DNA of 38,188 bases from CAIVSN01 sp036171455 (lineage in GTDB: Bacteria > Patescibacteriota > Gracilibacteria > BD1-5 > UBA2023): the NCBI GenBank assembly GCA_036171455.1, contig JAVHRB010000052.1, positions 1 to 38,188 of the forward strand. The letters are read 5' to 3'. Numbering within the stretch: the first letter of the stretch is position 1; every line of letters begins with the position of its first letter. A program made the position numbers and the translations under genes. The notes under the pieces were generated by a model. It ran no database searches, had not been told where the DNA came from, and saw only the letters and a program-made list of their open reading frames with translations. Positions 11,461-21,720 of the stretch are shown here, one piece after another.

Positions 11461-11955
11461 CTATTTCTCTATGATAATTTCCCCCTGTACCTTGTCCAAA
11501 AACAGTATTCCATCCAGGTGATCAATTTCATGTTGCACGACCCGTGCATTGAAACCGTTCAAATCTAGTTTTTTCAGCAAAAACTGTTCGTTTCGAAATT
11601 CCAATCGAATTTGGTCGTTCCGGAGAACATTCCCATATTGTTCGGGACAACTAAAACATCCTTCCTCATCGAGCGAACAGGCTTCTGATTTCCATAGGAT
11701 AACCGGGTTAATCATGAGCAAAGTTTTATGAACATGAAGTTCACCATCTTCTTCTTCATACATATTAACTACGATCATACGCTTATTCATTCCCACTTGA
11801 GGCGCAGCCAAACCGGCTCCGTTGTGTTTGGATTTGAGCCATTTTAACATTTCTTTCCCGGTCGGTAAAACCTCATTGAGTTGAGCTTGGGTCACCTCGG
11901 TAGAGATGGCTCGGAGAATATTATTTGTTTCTCCCGTTTGAATTGTAAGTTTCAT
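11461..11955 (-). CDS. def: Peptide deformylase
   Basis: Removes the formyl group from the N-terminal Met of new proteins in the cytoplasm, a metal-dependent reaction. All three family motifs are present in this 164-residue protein: GAGLAAPQ (residues 46-53), EGCFS (98-102; usually EGCLS, with the metal-binding Cys) and HEIDH (142-146). Length is normal for the family. There is no in-frame TGA and the stop is TAG. The Leu-to-Phe change in motif II keeps the Cys ligand. It is divergent from murE, and the two ATGs are only 39 bp apart across a symmetrical promoter. The -10-like TAAAAT sits 6 nt from the ATG, suggesting a leaderless mRNA. Confidence 0.95.
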   Translation of the reverse strand: MKLTIQTGETNNILRAISTEVTQAQLNEVLPTGKEMLKWLKSKHNGAGLAAPQVGMNKRMIVVNMYEEEDGELHVHKTLLMINPVILWKSEACSLDEEGCFSCPEQYGNVLRNDQIRLEFRNEQFLLKKLDLNGFNARVVQHEIDHLDGILFLDKVQGEIIIEK

Positions 11956-11958
11956 ACT

Positions 11959-11988
11959 TTGATTTTATCAGCATTTCGTTAAAATCAA
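11959..11988. promoter_or_regulatory. Inverted-repeat bidirectional promoter of def and murE
   Basis: TTGATTTTA (11959-11967) and TAAAATCAA (11980-11988) form a perfect 9-bp inverted repeat with a 12-nt centre. Read either way it gives TTGATT, 15 bp, TAAAAT. The -10 of each direction ends 6 nt (def) or 9 nt (murE) before the ATG, so both transcripts would be leaderless or nearly so. The symmetry could instead be an operator. Confidence 0.5.
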
Positions 11989-11994
11989 TTTTGT

Positions 11995-13305
11995 ATGCTT
12001 CAATTTCTCAAAAATACTATCGGACTCGATAGTTCCATCCGTGTTTTTTACCACTATCTCCGCGGAGTAGCTGCCAATTTTTACTACCGCAATCCAGCGA
12101 AGGATATGATTGTTATCGGTGTCACCGGGACCAAGGGAAAATCTACCACCAGCAATATCATTGCGCACGGACTCGAAGCTGCTGGCAAAAAGGTTTGTAT
12201 GTTTTCGACCGTCAATTTGGCGATGAATGGGGTTTGGACCAAAAATATCCACAAAATGACGAGTCCGGACCCATTCGTCCTCAATAAATTCCTTTCGGAA
12301 GCGAGAACGGCCGGAGCGGAATATGCAGTCATTGAGGTTTCCAGTCATGCACTTTACTATTACCGGATTTACGGAATAGATTTTGATGTGGCCGTATTTA
12401 CCAACCTCTCCCAAGACCATCTGGATTTGCATGGAACCATGGAAAAGTATGCGGAAACCAAGCTTCGACTGTTTACTGGATTATCCTATGCTCGACGCAA
12501 AAAGTGAGTCCGGAAGGTCGGAGTGGTAAATATCGACGATCCATATTCTGATATGTTTCTCAAATCAACCGTCGATTCGCTCATCACCTTTGGACATTCC
12601 GCTAGTGCACAAATCAGAGCACTCGATATCCAACCTACCGATATGGGTATGACGTTCCAAGTAAAAATGCCGGCGCATACTTACAAAATCCATACCCAGC
12701 TTCTTGGACAGTTCAATGTTAGCAATATTATTGCAGCCATCGGTGTTCTCCATTCCCAAAAAATAGACATCCAGGACATCCAGCGATCCGTAGAAGCCAT
12801 TGCTGGAGTAGAAGGCCGTATGCAATTAGTTCCAACACCAATGCCAGGACTTATCTATGTAGATTATGCCCATACGGAAGAATCTCTCAAACAGGTACTT
12901 ACCACACTTCGAGAACTCAAAAAAAATGCGAGAATTATCACGATTTTTGGAGCTACTGGCGATCGTGATCGCAACAAAAGGTCAAAAATGTGAGCTATCG
13001 TCCATAAATTAAGTGATATCATTCTATTGACGGAAGACGACAATTATAATGAGGATCAATTCCGTATCATGACCGAAGTTTCGCGAGGGATTCCCCGAAA
13101 AGAAGGCGTGGATTTCTGGATAATTTTCCATCGGGAAGATGCTATTCGAACGGCACTTCTCATGGCTCAGGAAAATGACATTATCCTCATTGCTGGAAAA
13201 GGAGCAGAAGAAGTCATCGTTCGGAATTCTGGAGCGGAGCCATGGTCGGACGTACAAATGGTGCAAAAAATTGCCCGGGAAATCGAGCAGAACCGAATTG
13301 CATAA
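11995..13305 (+). CDS. murE: UDP-N-acetylmuramyl peptide synthetase (MurE-type Mur ligase), short form
   Basis: Adds the third amino acid to UDP-MurNAc-dipeptide in cytoplasmic peptidoglycan precursor synthesis, using ATP. Seen: P-loop TGTKGKSTTSN (from residue 44), EVSSHAL (about 112-118), DHLDLHG, the central-domain end GVEGRMQ, and GATGDRDRNKRSKMG, whose final Gly (residue 333, TGA 12991) is conserved in MurE. A second TGA (12505) is Gly171. At 436 residues it is shorter than usual MurE (about 490): the P-loop begins some 60 residues early, so the N-terminal UDP-binding domain is reduced. The specificity loop reads DDNYNED (348-354) where Dap-type enzymes have DNPR, so the amino acid added cannot be assigned. 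It is divergent from def. Confidence 0.9.
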
Positions 13306-13322
13306 TTTCTTTCCAATCCTTC

Positions 13323-13352
13323 AAAAAAAACGAATATTCTTTTCGTTTTTTT
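13323..13352. terminator. Bidirectional terminator after murE
   Basis: A8-CGAA (13323-13334) pairs with TTCG-T7 (13342-13352) around a short loop. It separates murE from the convergent small gene at 13351-13632, whose stop codon it touches. Confidence 0.8.
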
Positions 13353-13632
13353 ACTTTTGCTTGGACATCATATCTGTACTGTTCGCATAGATGGTGCCTT
13401 CGTATGGAATTCCATCAATGAATAACCGAATATATTTTGAACCTTCTGGCCCACGGTTGACTACCGCAACTGTGACTGGATCTCGGGCATACGTATGCGC
13501 AAAGCTGCTGGCGCTCATTGCGTCCGCACGCATACCTCACAAATTCACCCGGTCTTCTCCACCGAGTATAGAGCCACAAATCATAAGTAAGGCAATGTAG
13601 CCTACAACGCTCGTTCCGTTCATTGACACCAT
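13351..13632 (-). CDS. Small membrane or exported protein (93 aa)
   Basis: The frame runs from ATG 13632 (or 13623, MNGTSVVG) to TAA 13353-13351. It has one TGA at 13537-13539 read as Gly, in the sequence VNLGGMRADAM. A hydrophobic segment (about residues 10-25, VVGYIALLMICGSILGG) could be a signal anchor, and the rest is a compact polar domain. I do not recognise it. It is convergent with murE, and its start is 55 bp from the divergent TPR gene, so the two may share a control region. Confidence 0.55.
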
Positions 13633-13687
13633 TTAGCCATATCACAAAATATAAGTCAAAGAATTCCACACGAAAATTGAAAAAATC

Positions 13688-14599
13688 ATGGAGTTCGTTA
13701 TAGTGAGGCCCATGGATTTTTTCCTTTCACCGGCTTTCGTTCGGTATGAACTGTATGTAATATGGTTCTGCCTCTGTTTTATATGAGTTTACGGTACCTA
13801 CGAAATCGGTACCCGACTCAGGAATTTTGCCAATCTCTTGTTTCCTAAATCCAGAGTCATTGCGACTGATATTCCCACATTAGCTACAAAAGTTACTACT
13901 GATATGGTAGAACTGACGGTAGAACCGGAATTTAAAGCGATAGATGAATCCATCCCCAATATTCTAACGCCCGAACGTCGTGCCGAGATTTCTGAACTCG
14001 CGAAAGTCGTCCGTACCAAAATTGCTCGATGAGAACTGTCAGACGCGAGATCCAAAATTATAGAAGGACTCGCAATTGATAAGTGGCATAAGGAACTCAA
14101 TTGTCTCCTAGCTTCCCTTTATGAGCGCGATAATGAATACCGCAAAGCGGAATTCATTTACAAAGACCTGATTTTGGTGCATGATACCGATCCGGAAATC
14201 TACATGAAACTTGGTTTTTCTCTTTCTATTCAGGGAAAGTACGAAATCGCCTACGAAATCTACAAAAAACTCCTGGAACTTTCGGATTCCCATATCGAGG
14301 CTGCAGAAATGCTCGCAAATATCGCTCATGAGCTCGGACGACACGATAACGCTATAGAATATTCCCGCTTATTTCTCAAATCATACCCAAGAAACGCTGA
14401 TATGCTGACCGTACTTTCTGTAAGCCTCATCGAACGATGACAAAAACAAGAAGCATTGGAATCGCTCACAAAACTCAAAAATCTCGACCCCTACAATCCG
14501 AGAGTTCGCGAAATGAAGGAAAAATTGGAACTGGAACTGGAACTTGGTAAACAATTTGCCGTTGACGATTCGAAAAATTCCGAGCCTTCTGCTGAATAA
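13688..14599 (+). CDS. Membrane-anchored TPR-repeat protein
   Basis: A 303-residue protein with an N-terminal membrane segment (about residues 20-40, LYVIWFCLCFIGVYG), a linker, and about three tetratricopeptide repeats (about 165-275) with recognisable helices such as KYEIAYEIYKKLLEL and HDNAIEYSRLFLKSYP. TPRs mediate protein contacts; a scaffold role at the membrane facing the cytoplasm is inferred. Three TGA codons (13784, 14030, 14438) are Gly. Under the standard code only a fragment would be called. Start: ATG 13688 opens the frame; ATG 13712 (MDFFLSP) is equally possible. The gene ends 55 bp before dnaB on the same strand and may be cotranscribed with it. Confidence 0.75.
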
Positions 14600-14654
14600 T
14601 TGCCGATTTCGATATTTTCTCTACCGCCGTATCTCGATTTCCCATTTATAAATT

Positions 14655-15995
14655 ATGATTCCAAAAATCCCACCGCATTCCATAGAAGCAGAGCAAGGTG
14701 TGCTCGGCTCTATCCTATTGGACAAAGACGGAATTCTGCAAGTCTCCTCGCTGATAATGGCCGAGGATTTTTACGATGGGAAAAATGCGAGTGTATACGC
14801 GGTAATGCTAGAATTATTTCTCAAGAACCGACCGATTGATATTTTGACCGTCCGAGAAATGCTCGACGATCGCAAAAAACTTGAGGAAGTCGGCGGGAAT
14901 CAATACCTGATTGGTCTGACGAATTCGATTTTCACGAGCGCTAACATTTTTCAATACGGACAAATCATCAAAACCAAGTCCGTACTTCGCCGCCTTATCA
15001 AGGCAGGAAATGAAATTTTACTGTACGGATATGACGAGGAATCCGAAATCAAAAAACTTCTGGAAAAGTCAGAACAGGCATTGTTTTCGGTAACCCAGAC
15101 GTTCATTCAGAACAAACTGATTCATATCAAGGATATCATCAATCTGCGATATGAGGAGTTTGCAGAAATACATGCCAATCCCGAACATGCCAATGCGGGA
15201 GTGGTAAATTCCGGTTTTCAGAACATCGATGGGAAAATCGGGGGATTCAAACCCGGAGACATGATTATTGTCGCTGCTCGGCCATCCATGGGTAAGACGG
15301 CCCTCATGCTTAATATCGCCCAATGCGTAGCCGAACAGGGCAAGAACGTCGCGGTATTCTCGCTGGAAATGAGCAAGGAACAGCTGACAGACCGTCTCAT
15401 TTGTTCCTCGATGGGTATCGACAGCTGGAAGCTCCAAAAAGGACTCCTCGAAGACGAGGAATTCGCTCGAATGGGAGATGCGCTCGAAAAGCTTTCCCGA
15501 GCGAACATCTATATCGACGATTCTCCAATGGGAAACCTGCTCGAAATCAAATCCAAAGCACGACGCCTCAAGATTGAATCCGGTATTGACCTCGTAGTCA
15601 TCGACTATCTCCAATTGATGTCCGGTGGTAACCCGATGAACCGGGTTCAGGAAATTTCGGATATTTCCCGAGGTATCAAATCGTTGGCCCGGGAACTCCA
15701 AGTTCCTATTGTCATCGGTTCACAGCTATCACGAGCGGTGGAATCTCGAACAACCAAAGAACCAATCCTCTCTGATCTCCGCGAATCCGGCTCCATAGAA
15801 CAGGATGCCGACGTGGTAATGATGATCTACCGTGAGGACTATTACGACGAATTTACCGAAAACAAAGGCGTTACGAATATTTTCATACGAAAAAACCGAA
15901 ACGGTCCAGTAGGTCAAGCGGACCTCAAATTCGAAAAGAAATTCCAAAAATTCTACGATATTGCAACGAATCGGGAATATCAGGGGGAGTACTAA
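14655..15995 (+). CDS. dnaB: Replicative DNA helicase DnaB
   Basis: Hexameric 5'-3' helicase that unwinds DNA at the replication fork. The 446-residue protein has the DnaB N-terminal domain (begins IPPHSIEAEQGVLGSILLD) and a RecA-like C-terminal domain. Seen: Walker A ARPSMGKTA (residues 208-216), the SLEMSKEQL helix, Walker B LVVIDYLQLM, the QLSRAVESR arginine-finger region and DLRESGSIEQDAD. Length is normal. There is no TGA codon, unlike most neighbours, and the stop is TAA. A TATAAA at 14647-14652 lies 2 nt before the ATG with no convincing -35, so transcription may come from the TPR gene upstream. It is convergent with the exported-protein operon, with 9 bp between the stop codons. Confidence 0.97.
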   Translation: MIPKIPPHSIEAEQGVLGSILLDKDGILQVSSLIMAEDFYDGKNASVYAVMLELFLKNRPIDILTVREMLDDRKKLEEVGGNQYLIGLTNSIFTSANIFQYGQIIKTKSVLRRLIKAGNEILLYGYDEESEIKKLLEKSEQALFSVTQTFIQNKLIHIKDIINLRYEEFAEIHANPEHANAGVVNSGFQNIDGKIGGFKPGDMIIVAARPSMGKTALMLNIAQCVAEQGKNVAVFSLEMSKEQLTDRLICSSMGIDSWKLQKGLLEDEEFARMGDALEKLSRANIYIDDSPMGNLLEIKSKARRLKIESGIDLVVIDYLQLMSGGNPMNRVQEISDISRGIKSLARELQVPIVIGSQLSRAVESRTTKEPILSDLRESGSIEQDADVVMMIYREDYYDEFTENKGVTNIFIRKNRNGPVGQADLKFEKKFQKFYDIATNREYQGEY

Positions 15996-16004
15996 TTCCC
16001 AGTA

Positions 16005-17294
16005 TTACTTGCCTGGCGTACATCCGGCCGCTGGAGTATTTTGACCTTGGTCCTGCAGACAGATTTTCTTTGCCACTTTCCGGTATGGCTCTAAAAATTT
16101 CGTTCCGGCTTCGAGTTCGATGTAGATGAGACCGAGTTTTCCTTCATAGATATCTTTACTAAGCTGAGCATCGCCAATTTGACTGGAGAGTTTAGCATAT
16201 TTATCCAGAACTTCTTTCTCTACGTTTGTTTGAAGTGATGTAATATTACGGTATCGTGCTACCCAATCCTCTGTATTTTTTGAATCGGATACTTTTGGTA
16301 CGAAGGTATAGAAATTCTTGATTCTCTCAAAAGTTGAAACGGTTTTGAGTCAAACATTTTGTAGAAATCCCGATACTCCGCTATCCTTGTCAGGTGTGTC
16401 GTAGTTCGTTTGATTTCGTGCTTCTGCATCGGAAATATTAAAAAATAGTCCAGTTTTTTTGAGTTTCGGAGCATACTCCTTGTCCCGTTTTTGACGGACG
16501 GATTCTTCGTAAGCCGTTTCGGTTTTTACATCGCTTGTCTGCCATACCGACATTCCCTTGGAAATGCTGCCGGCCGTTCGGGATATCTTGTCAATAGCTT
16601 CTCGGATTTTTTTGAATACGTCACCTTCTTTTCGACATACTTGTTGTGCATCCGGACCATACGAAGCATAGAGTTTGGTTCCAAAATCTGCTGGTACGAG
16701 CAAGAGATGGTCCTTGTACGCCGGACGTCCGAGCACGCTCGTTCGATATACACTGAGTACGTCGATATGATTCGTGAGGAGGATTTCCCCGAGTTTTCCG
16801 AGTCGTACGTTTTCGGTTCCCAATCCTTCGATAACGGATTCGCCCGGTACTTCGATATCCTGGGCACAAGTCCGGTATACTTGTTCTATGGCGCGGTTGA
16901 TAGTTTCCTGATTTTTGAGCAGGAGGTTAAGGTGCTGTCGGAGCGCTGGAGGCACTTCGGATTTGAGACTGAGATCGGTCGTAAAGGCCGCAGAATCCAA
17001 ATAGGAATTCTGAATGAGGGAAACGTTGACCCCTCGGACAATTGCTGCTCCTGCTTCGTTGAGATTCCCCGTAGTAGTCGGTGCCGTAGTTCCGCTTATC
17101 TTGCAGGTACTTCCCGAACTTTTGCTTTGGAGTTTATTGATACTTTCCCCGAGTTTTTTTATATAGTCGCTCAATTCCGGCGTTGGTCCACCATCCATTT
17201 TACAGCTTCCCGCAGCAAAAACCGGTGAAAAAGCCAGATTCAAACTGATGAGAACGATAGTAAGCCAGAGAGCTCTAACCTTGAGGGATTTCAT
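16005..17294 (-). CDS. Exported protein of unknown function (last gene of clpC operon)
   Basis: A 429-residue protein with a clear Sec signal peptide (residues 1-28, LWLTIVLISLNLAFSPVFAA; Cys31 follows the likely cleavage site). The mature part is helical with several Cys (near residues 31, 63, 140, 210, and KKICLQ and AGCTPGK close to the C-terminus), suggesting disulfides outside the cytoplasm. I recognise no family. One TGA (16350-16352) is Gly; standard-code calling would drop the last 115 residues. Its start overlaps the end of the preceding gene by 20 bp, a sign of translational coupling. Confidence 0.75.
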
Positions 17295-18882
17295 CGATTT
17301 TTTTAATAAGTGAAGATAAGTTTCCTATATGATCTACCAATGCTTTGGTAAAAGCTTCGAATTGGTTGAGGTTTGAAGTAAAACTGTCGGCGTAGTCATT
17401 TTTTAATTCCGCTTCTTTCATTTCCGCGTATTTTTTGCGGTATTCGGTCCCTGGCTCGAGCTTTTGTGGAGCATAGTCAGTAGTTAAAGCTTCCATGTTG
17501 CTTATCGCGAGGTCTTTTTCATTATTGGAAATGGCCGACAACTGATTGCTCCGCTTAACGCTGAGTCCATAATCCGTAAAAACCCCGGAAACCATATCGT
17601 CAAATTCCTTTTCCGCATCGCTTTGGGTTGGTGCGCCACGCGGTGTTTTCCCTCCGGGAAGATTGAGAATAGGGGCGGGGAGACTCGTGACTACAACTCC
17701 GATATGTGCCATGCTCGGGAGATTCATATCTTTGAGTAGGAGTTGAAAAAAGTTGTACGGCATTTTGGCTTGGATAAAACTGGAACCCGCGAATTCCGTG
17801 ACGATTTTGAAATTCTGTTCGAGCACGGACTGTATAGAAAAACTTTTCCCACCGCCGAGCAACGTCGTGCTGTACATAACAAAATCGACATCGATACAGA
17901 AAAACCCGGTACATTTGAACCCCTTGTTATAGTTGTTTTTTGCTGGCTTCACTCAAATGGATCCTGTAGCCCCGCTCCCGGTTGATCCAGTACCTGTGAC
18001 TTCTGGCAGTCCGGGTTCTCCGGTGCCTTGACTTTCAGTATTGCTACCGAGGTACGCCTGGGATTGGAGATCCTCTATCAGGTTCCCATCGATTCATTTG
18101 ATGGTGTTCCCATCAGCGGCACAGGCATCAGAAATCGACGGTACTTTCGGTGCCGTTCCACTTCCGGTTGAGGCCGGCTGTGCGAGCTTCCAACCGGAAC
18201 TCGCCAAGTTCGCCGTAAGTGTGTCACTCAAACCATACCCATGGTTCGCTGTACTACTACTTCGGGAATTTGAAATAAAATTTCTTGCGCTTTGGGAACT
18301 CATGTTCGCCGTTCCTTCGTAGAGGATTTCTTTTGAAAAAATTACCTGGTGGATTTGTTCTAGGTCTTTCATGAGATCGTAGCTGGAGTTCGCAAGAGAA
18401 CCATCGGTATAAATCGAGGTGTTTCCGATTCGTGACAACGTTTTCTGTTCCCGGGAAACCTCGCCTTTGATAGTTGCAAAATCGTTTGCAATAACTCCTT
18501 GTACACAGTTCATGATATCCGTACTAAACTGTAGAGCATCAATGTTTCCTTCACCGTTCATCCGGCTGAAAATCGGTGTATATATTCCCGATTCGATTTG
18601 CGAAAGATCCTCGGTCGTGAATTCTTGGCCGGGTTTGAGGAATGGTTTTTCTTGTGGTCATTTGAAACATTCCGCCTGAATCGCTTTGTTCATCCGCGCG
18701 TTCGAACCGACGATGCGTTTTCCAACGAGTGCTTTGCTGACTCCACCTTGACCAGCATCAATTTTCCGGTAGAGGTCGGTTCCAAGGTCCTCGCCGATAT
18801 ACCCCTCCCCGTAGCTTATATAAGGGAAAAGAAGGGCAATGACAAGGAAACTATGGACGAATCGGCGTAAAAGTGAGGCCAT
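17275..18882 (-). CDS. Exported protein of unknown function (middle gene of clpC operon)
   Basis: A 535-residue protein with an N-terminal signal peptide (about residues 1-25, FLVIALLFPYISYGEG). A helical N-terminal half is joined by a Gly/Ser/Thr-rich linker (about 280-310) to a second domain that opens with a close Cys pair, CTGFFC (324-329). Three TGA codons (18658, 18094, 17953) are Gly, the last two in or beside the linker. Under the standard code it breaks into four pieces. I recognise no family. It overlaps clpC by 32 bp upstream and the next exported-protein gene by 20 bp downstream, so all three are very probably made from one mRNA. Confidence 0.75.
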
Positions 18883-21397
18883 TTTTTGAAGAGTGTATGG
18901 CAATTGTATCAGGTTTTTGTTTGGAGAGCAACAACTCTGCAAGAGAATCTTCGATTTTCTCCTGGATAAATCGACGAACGGGACGTGCACCGTATGCTGG
19001 ATCGTAGGTTTCTTTTTGAATATAGCTGATGACTTTAGCATCGTAGGTGAGTCCGACCCCAACTTTTTTGAGCCGTTCCACGAGCCGTTCGAGTTGAATT
19101 TTGATAATTTTCCCGAGGGATTTCGTATCGAGCGGAACGAAAACGAGGATTTTATCGATACGGTTGATGAATTCCGGCGCGAAAAATTCGTCGAGGTCCC
19201 CGACAATCCGGGTTTTGATAGCTTCGAAATCTTTGATAATTTTGTTTTCTTCTTTTTCATTGAGATTGAATCCAATCTGTGAAGCCTTGTTTGTGAATTC
19301 CTCGGCTCCGAGGTTGGACGTCATGATGATTATCGTATTTTTAAAATTCACTTTCCGTCACTTTCCGTCGGTAATCATTCCGTCCTCGAGGATTTGTAAG
19401 AGGAGGTTGAAGACTTCGAAATTTCCTTTTTCGATTTCATCGAATAGTACGACGGAATAGGGTTTTCGGCGTACTTTTTCTGTCAACATACCACCTTCTT
19501 CATATCCAACGTATCCCGCGGTAGTACCGATGAGTTTGCTCGCGCTGGAGCGTTCATTAAACTCAGACATATCGATTTTGATCAGCGCTTTCGGGTCTCC
19601 ATAGAATTCCTCAGCAAGTACTTTTACCAGCTCGGTCTTTCCGACTCCGGTTGGTCCAAGGAAGAGAAAACTTCCCATCGGCCGATTTACATCCGAAATT
19701 CCGGTTCGCGACCGTTTGATGGCGTTGACGACGGAATCAATAGCTTCATCCTGGTCAATAATACGTTTTTTGAGTTTGGATCCGAGCTGTCCGAGCTGTA
19801 TGATGTCCTGAGTATCAAGGTTGCTCTCGGGAACCCCGGTCATTTGCTCGACGATTTTCTGAATATCCGCACTCGTGATGTGCATTCGCTTGGAACGGGG
19901 GATGTTCTTTTTCGCTCGTCGTTCTTGGATTTTCGCTTCGAGTTCTTCTTGTTTTTCTTTGGCTTTTATCGCTTTGTGGTATTGTTGGCTGATCAGAAAT
20001 CCCTCTTTTTCTTTGGTAATAATTTCGATTTCTTCTTTCATTTTTTTAATTTCATCCTCGTCAAAATTGTATTTCATGGATTTACTGGAACAAGCCTCGT
20101 CGATGAGGTCGATGGCCTTGTCAGGCAAGAATCGGTCAGTTACGTAGCGGGTAGAGAGGTTTACCGCATCCAATATAGCATCCTCGTCGATAATCAGATT
20201 GTGGAATTCCTCAAAGCTCGGAGCGAGTCCGCGAATAATAGCAACTGCGAGTTCTGGCGTTGGTTCATCGACCTCGATTTTTTGAAATCTTCGTTCGAGC
20301 GCAGAATCCTTTTCGATGTATTTTTGGTATTCTGTGAGGGTAGTCGCTCCGATGACACAAATCTTGCCACGACCCATGGCGGGCTTCAGGATATTTGCGG
20401 CATCGAGTGTTCCTTCACCAGAACCAGCCCCAATAATGGTATGGATTTCGTCGATAAAGAGGATGATTTCGTTTTCGAGTTTACTGGCTTCATCAATAAT
20501 TTGTTTGATTCTGGCCTCGAATTCTCCACGGTATTTGGTACCGGCAACAAGCCCGGAGAGATCAAGAGCGACTACTCGTTTGTTCTGCATCGCAAAAGGA
20601 ACTTGGCCCTCGATAATACGGCGAGAAAGTCCCTCGATAACGGCGGTTTTTCCAACCCCTGGTTCCCCGACGAGACATGGGTTATTTTTAGTTTTTCGAT
20701 TGAGGATACTGATAAGTCGTTCGATTTCACCTTCACGTCCAATAATAGGGTCGATTTTTCCCTGTTTTGCCAGCTCAGTGAGATCATTCCCAAAAAAATC
20801 GAGTGCTGGAGTGGTACTTTCAGATTTTTTTCCTTCCTGCTTTTTGTTTGCGAAAAATGGATTGTTCATGTCCTGTGCCTCGTTCATATTACTCTCGAGC
20901 GCATTAAGAATCCCGTCAAGTGGAGCAAACATTCCTCCACCTTTGTTTTTATGGGAATCCCGCGAGAGTTTTACGAGTTCTGCTTCAAAATCCTTTGGGC
21001 TCACTCCGACAAAATCGAAAAATTGTACGAGCCATGTTTCCTTTGGTGTTCGCAAGAGTGAGAGGAGAAAGTCTTCGATGCCGGCCTTTTGCTTCTCGAA
21101 ACTTGCCGCAATTTTGACGGACATAAGAATGAGATCTTTGACCCGGGTCGAAAGCCCGACGTACGGCCCATTTGCCCCGTTTCGGTAGGTATTGAACGGC
21201 CGCTTGAGAAATACGTCCGCTACGATTTTCTGGTTGACGCCGTAGCTCGAGAAAATATCGAAAACTGGACCAGTAGTCGATTTCATTGCCTCCAAGAAGA
21301 CATCTTCTGGCAGGATTTCTGGAAAATTTCCGCTCTTTACTGTGTTTTCGGTATCGATCATAAGTTTCTTGTATTCGTCGGAAAAGTTGTTGTACAT
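18851..21397 (-). CDS. clpC: ClpC-type AAA+ ATPase (Clp protease ATP-binding subunit)
   Basis: Unfolds proteins with ATP and usually feeds them to ClpP. The 848 residues show a Clp N-domain (about 1-150), first ATPase module with Walker A GEPGVGKT (244-251) and LFIDEIHTIIGAG, a short coiled middle region (about 450-490, ClpC-like rather than the long ClpB middle domain), second Walker A GPTGVGKT (581-588) and a C-terminal D2-small domain. TGA 19358-19360 encodes Gly680 in TDGKGRKVNFKN, matching the near-invariant TDGxGRxVDFxN of the family. The Walker B tail reads DEIEKGNFEVFN in place of the common DEIEKAHPDVFN. No clpP is in the window. First gene of an overlapping operon with two exported proteins; a good promoter precedes it. 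Confidence 0.93.
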
Positions 21398-21424
21398 AAA
21401 GGAAAGTGTTATTCACAAGATGGC

Positions 21425-21452
21425 ATTATACCAAAGTTTCGATACGAAGCAA
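21425..21452 (-). promoter_or_regulatory. Predicted promoter of the clpC operon
   Basis: On the minus strand TTGCTT (21452-21447), a 16-bp spacer and a consensus TATAAT (21430-21425). Predicted transcription start is near 21418, about 20 nt before ATG 21397. No CIRCE-like (HrcA) operator is visible beside it. Confidence 0.65.
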
Positions 21453-21563
21453 CGACTGGGGGTTGCAAAATGGTAAAATTAGGTCTGATATGAAAAATGA
21501 GGAGGAAATTTAAAAAATGTTCTCAGAATTCAGGAACATTATTTAAAGGTATTTTCTTGAGTC

Positions 21564-21720
21564 TTATACCAAATTAACGTAAATCGCAGCACTTCCCGCG
21601 AGCGTGACCGGGAGGATATGTTTTCGTTTCCGAGCTTATCCTGCGCGGTCTGGACCGAAGGAAAGGAAAACATATCCTCCCGAGGTAGTAAGAAAATGGA
21701 ATTAAGTTAATTTGGTATTA
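21564..21720. repeat. 153-bp inverted-repeat element (MITE-like or structured RNA)
   Basis: Outer arms ATACCAAATTAAC (21566-21578) and GTTAATTTGGTAT (21706-21718) are perfectly complementary. Inner arms CGGGAGGATATGTTTTC (21609-21625) and its complement (about 21666-21682) give 17 further pairs, extended by TTTCC/GGAAA. The ends are flanked by TTA on both sides (21564-21566, 21718-21720), which could be a 3-bp target duplication. The right end coincides with the stop codon of the 21718-22221 gene. No coding capacity. It could be a non-autonomous mobile element, or a long structured 3' UTR or terminator. Confidence 0.7.

Noticed and set aside
16491..17228. Plus-strand 245-codon frame
   Set aside because: It is antisense to the exported protein that has a proper signal peptide and operon context; its own translation shows no domain.
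19844..21188. Long plus-strand open frames opposite clpC (405 and 290 codons)
   Set aside because: They are antisense to a clear ClpC gene, rich in Phe/Ser/Arg runs mirroring its codons, and show no family motifs.
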